Part shown: in pieces, positions 60,036-64,000 of the stretch
How the letters are laid out: the number at the start of each line of letters is the position of its first letter
Position numbering within the stretch: position 1 is the first letter of the stretch
Source of the DNA: Limnoperna fortunei
Taxonomy: Eukaryota; Mollusca; Bivalvia; Mytilida; Modiolidae
NCBI GenBank assembly: GCA_944474755.1
Contig: OX104114.1
Coordinates: 79,966,623-80,030,622, forward strand
Reading direction: 5' to 3'
DNA length: 64,000 nt
The notes under the pieces: model-generated
The model's database searches: none
The model's input: only the letters and a program-made list of their open reading frames with translations
Told to the model about the DNA's origin: nothing
Translations under genes and position numbers: made by a program

Positions 60036-60491
60036 TATTCTCTGTTGTATGGGGTACTACAAAAATGTTCCTCCCCATTTATTTTGGTGAGAAATTGTAA
60101 GAATTGGGCCAATTCAGCATAAATTATCTTCATTTTGAACTATTTTATTAATCGGTGACATGATCGCAATCATAGAACATTTTATATTCAAGATGTTTCT
60201 TTCCAATCACCTAACGGTGCCTCTTCTTTTCAGTTTTCATATGACATCTTTCTCTGGTGTATTGGTGATGTCATATGAATTCCATCGATTGTGATTTTGT
60301 TGTTTTTTTTTAAACAAAAGTCTTAAATTTTATCAAAATTACATTGGAGTAGTGTCAGTGTAAGAGTTTGCTCGTAAAAACAAAAAAGTGAAAGTAAATT
60401 CGTCAGAATGTCTAAATATAGCTGAAAAAGCCCTTAAAGTATATTAAATAAGAATTTGAATTACATACAAATGCAAAAATTACTTGTACTT

Positions 60492-61195
60492 CAGGGGTCA
60501 CCACACTCTAAAAAAGTAGGGAGAAGTGACTTCTCCCTGGCAGCCAAACAGGGAGAAGTCAGGCCCTGATAGGGAGACTTCAGGAGACACTAGGGAGAAG
60601 TCAGGGGGACCGTACAAATAATTAATTTCGCAGTAGTTAAATACATTTTTCATTATTTACATCAATTTCCAGGATTATTTCTCTTGTGTTTTAAAACCAT
60701 AACACACTTAGATTCATTTTATTTCTTTCTTTTCATTTTTATTCATGGTATGCAATATCAAACAGCACATACTGTAACCTTTATCATTAATAAATGAAAA
60801 AAAACACATGATATAGGGACTATTTTTCTATCTTCTTCAGCACTTGTAGCCGTACAAGGAATTCACAAATAAAATTAGAAAATATTTGTATATATGTAGG
60901 CGTAAACTTCATTCATGAGTTCTAATGTATCATAATATTCCTAACATTTTGTTATGAATATGCCATGTTTATCTGAGCAAATTTCCAAAGAAGATAGATA
61001 GAATAACATAACATTAAACCCAGAAATAATTCTTCTGTTCAGCACACTTCCACATAACCAAAGTTGTGCTGATCCAAATTGCTTCATGGGACACCCATCT
61101 ACAGAACTTGGCATGATGTCAATAATTACTATCCATCTTTATTCTTTCAAGTGGAGCTCATATACTCATCAAATAAAATTGTTAAAGTACTGTTA
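60492..61195. mobile_element. GGGAGAAGT-family element, second copy, 3' incomplete
   Basis: CAGGGGTCACCACACTCTAA and the next 280 bp are nearly identical to 59101-59385. A further shared block (GATCCAAATTGCTTCATGGG) appears at 61071, after about 290 bp not present at the equivalent place in the first copy. The GGCGACTTC end is missing. Together the two form a direct duplication 1.4 kb apart. Confidence 0.7.
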
Positions 61196-61662
61196 CAGCT
61201 AGGTGCTAAGTGTATAGGATTGTATTGTGTAAATGTATTTCTATCTAGTCACTATCGCACATTTTACTTTCATTTTCAATGCTATTTTTATCGCGCCATC
61301 GTGGGTCGGTGCTAAGTGACAATCTACGTGCGGTTGCTGAGCTGATGAACATTATATGTTATTGTTTCTATTTCAGGTATTGCGTTCGTGATACTTTATA
61401 TTGTTTGTAAATATTGTTGTTATACTTTATGGGAAATTGTTAGGATGAAGTTCGTCTCTCATTGTTTGACCAAAGGGGGGTCCCCCATCCCTTCCCAGCT
61501 TTAGTTCTTCTAATATCCCGCTTGTCCCACAGTCTTACCTTTTGATTGCATTATTGTAGGATTGATATATTGTAACTGGGTCCATTTTATGTAAAGGATA
61601 GGTTCTGTTAAGCCCAAATCTCCCTTTTTCCCTTGTCATGTATTTCCATTCTATATGTATAC
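61196..61662. other. stretch without recognisable features
   Basis: No gene, RNA or repeat was identified here. Confidence 0.35.
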
Positions 61663-63350
61663 CGGTATCGCGTGAGATCTGCAAGTCCCGTGAAAATAGC
61701 AAGCACGCATGTGCAAAACTATTATTTCTTAAAAAGTCACTTCCGCCGTGAGAAACGCAAGTTTGACTCCTTTCTCTTCAAAATTTCCGGTTTTAAAGGT
61801 ATATTAGAGAAGGGGGTGACTAAATTATCTAAGTTCTGTCAACACAGAATAATAATAAGAAAATTGAATATGTTTATTATATGACCTATTTATACTTTTT
61901 ATTTCAAAAAGATAATTTTAAGTAAAAGTTATTAATCGTGAAATATTAACACCCCGTGAATATATGATCATGTATGTAATTTATGTGAACATATTATTTA
62001 AGTAAAGGATACAATTGTTATATTATATGATATTAAACTTGAGTAAAAATTGTATTTCAACTAAAATGTATATTTTAAACAACATGAAATGTAAATGACG
62101 AGCATCTTTAATCCGTATGGGCCTCGATTTGACTTCAAGTGCAATTCTCATGCATGTAAAATTATTCAGTAGATCATTATAGGCAATCAGTGCTTTGGTT
62201 TGACTAGACTTGTCATTATCATGGCTGTATAAAAGAACTTATTTTAAACATTTATAGTCAACCTATAATACTTCAGTTGCCTACCATCACGCCTACTATA
62301 GTCAGTCATGGCCTAGGTTTGACCCGACTTCGTGGCTGTAAAACTACTTATTTAAACATTTAGGTTAATATAAAATATTTCAGTTGCCCATTATAGTCAA
62401 TTAGTGCCTTGATTTTACCATGGCTGTAAAACTACTTATTTAAACATTTAGGTCAACATACAATATTTCGGTAATCCACTTTAGACAATCAGTGCCTTGG
62501 TTTGACCAGTCTTTTAATTCTCAAATCATTCAACATTTAGATCAACCAATAATATTTCAGTTGCCCATTATGCGCAATCGATGCCTCTACTTGACAGACT
62601 TCCTATATTCATGGCTCTTAAGTACTTACTTCAACATCTAGGTCAACCAACAATATTTCAATAGTCTACTTCAGGCAATCAAAGCCTGATCGGCTTGACC
62701 AGACTTGCAATTCTCGTTGCTGTACAAGTACTTTATTTAAACTTAGGTAAACCTAAATACTTATTTCAACATTTAACTTAGATCTTTAACTTGTGACCTT
62801 TCCAAGGTGAATGTCAATGATGACCAACACAACTCAACGTCTCTATCACAGCTGGTTCAAAAGTTAACATGGTACAAAATCAACTTGCAATAAAACGGGT
62901 TAGAGAATTTTTTGTGCGATATATCAAAACTTTGCGTAAATGCAAGATGGTTGATTTATAGTGTTCACATTTATAAGTATATCAATATTTTACTATGCAT
63001 TATACAACTAACTACTTACAGAAACGGCAAGCGTAATTTATATTGACATTATTATATTGATATTTCTACTTTTACTTTACACAACATCAAACTATTGTTA
63101 CGCCAAGTAATTCCATAAAACTACATTTAACTATTTATTCGTGTAACTAAACATGTTCTTTTATTTATGAAATGAAATAATGACTTGTTTTATTTTTACT
63201 AAAATGTGCACAGTTGCATTTTTATAGCAGACTTGCGTTTCTCACAGCCTTGTAACTCTCACGATACCCAACGTGAGAGTTACAAGTTTTACCGGATACC
63301 GGAAGCGGAACTTGCAATTTTCACGGGACTTGCAGATCTCACGCGACACC
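61663..63350. mobile_element. 1.7-kb element with ~35-100-bp inverted termini
   Basis: GGTATCGCGTGAGATCTGCA and AGTCCCGTGAAAAT at the left are mirrored by ATTTTCACGGGACT and TGCAGATCTCACGCGACACC at the right (63317-63350). A second inner pair, GTGAGAAACGCAAGT (about 61748) and ACTTGCGTTTCTCAC (about 63230), extends the arms. A hairpin, CTTGTAACTCTCACG/CGTGAGAGTTACAAG (63249-63287), sits in the right arm only. The interior is AT-rich; 62100-62760 has diverged tandem units of roughly 110-130 bp containing ATATTTCAGTTGCCxA and GGTTTGACCAG. No transposase was seen. Confidence 0.65.
62100..62770. repeat. diverged tandem repeat, about 110-130-bp unit
   Basis: A block with CAATCAGTGCCTTGGTTTGA, CATGGCTGTAAAACTACTTA, TTTAAACATTTAGGTCAAC and AATATTTCAGTTGCCxAxTA recurs about five times between 62100 and 62770. 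Copies differ at many positions and in spacing. Confidence 0.6.
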
Positions 63351-64000
63351 GCCATGACCCGATGTTTACGTCAACAGCGCATGTGTTCCGGATATTGATT
63401 ATTGTGACCTCTGAACTTGTGGGCGGAACCAATCAAGTATTCTAATTTGACCCACATTTTCCATAGAAACAGTGGGCCGTGGGCAAATACTATAAAAGCT
63501 CGTACCATCGTCTGCTCAATAAGATTGTGGCTCACCGCAGGGATTAGAATATTTTTGGACCCTGATTAGCAAACCAGAGCGTTACACCCGCAATCGTTTC
63601 TAAAACCGCTACCAGGTTTACCTGAGTACGTTCCCCTGTTATTGTTTACCTATTGTTGACCTGACCTGATATTTTTACTACGTTTTACTATAACATTAGC
63701 ATATTTCCCACGCCCACATTTGTCCGTAGGGAGGGTCCCTGTTACGTTTTTACGCTCTGGGGGAATTTATTATGATTGTTATTATACTGAAAATAAATAA
63801 TATGTTATATTTGAGATATTAGTCTCTGTTATCTATGGTACAAATACTTTCGTGAGAGCCCAACAAGATTATAGACTATAGTATAGTTACAAACCAGTAG
63901 CCCTTAGCATACCGCTCGTACCACACATGCTACCAGTGTGTTTTACCAGTTAATATTTAACTAACCCGTTACCAGGGTATAGAGTTTCACCACATACACT
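63351..64000 (+). promoter_or_regulatory. promoter-like CCAAT/TATA sequence with a downstream AATAAA, possible LTR
   Basis: ACCAATCAAG (about 63428) is followed by ACTATAAAAGC (about 63490) at promoter-like spacing, and AATAAATAAT follows at about 63791. This U3-R-U5-like order would fit an LTR or an unmarked promoter. No LTR termini, primer-binding site or coding sequence could be confirmed before the window ends. Confidence 0.3.

Overview
The window is AT-rich animal nuclear DNA, most likely from a marine bivalve close to Mytilus. Signs of this are short exons with GT/AG junctions in long introns, a tRNA-derived SINE family, CR1/Jockey-type LINEs, a Penelope-like element with a GIY-YIG domain, hammerhead ribozyme motifs of the kind known from Penelope elements and retrozymes, and many foldback elements and tandem-repeat-bearing transposons of bivalve type. 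A run of 200 Ns (40772-40971) shows that this is a scaffolded assembly. The species assignment is inference.

Host genes. (1) 1756-11444, +: eight 3' exons of a Lifeguard/TMBIM-family protein (GRINA-like); its 5' end lies upstream of the window. (2) 13229-27410, +: a probable four-exon gene for a small lysine-rich protein with a presequence-like N-terminus, family not recognised; its last two exons are the firmest. (3) 55779-55923, +: a probable first coding exon of 26S proteasome subunit PSMD3/Rpn3; the rest lies beyond the window.

Repeats by region. 0.4-10.3 kb: introns of the TMBIM gene hold three unrelated elements with internal tandem repeats of about 170, 155 and 146 bp, several SINE copies and a TIR element. 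13.4-25.3 kb: the long first intron of gene 2 holds a 78-bp tandem repeat, MITEs, AT and ATT microsatellites, a broken LINE (20.95-23.76 kb) and a foldback element. 27.18 kb: a complete hammerhead motif lies sense-oriented just upstream of the last acceptor of gene 2. 32.0-40.8 kb: a nearly perfect 20-bp satellite of about 437 copies runs into the assembly gap. 42.2-49.7 kb: old LINE pieces surround a Penelope-like element present as two head-to-head inverted copies, forming a roughly 5-kb inverted repeat, with a second, altered hammerhead motif 0.8 kb outside. 50.3-55.4 kb: two LINEs lie head to head; the minus-strand one is split by a G-run TIR element. 56.1-64.0 kb: the start of the presumed PSMD3 intron is packed with foldback and TIR elements, one nested inside another.

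There is no operon-like cooperation among the genes. The window is mainly a record of mobile-element insertion into and between host genes. Exon boundaries were read by eye from splice signals and reading-frame continuity. Class names for non-coding elements rest on terminal repeats and overall design, not on database matches.
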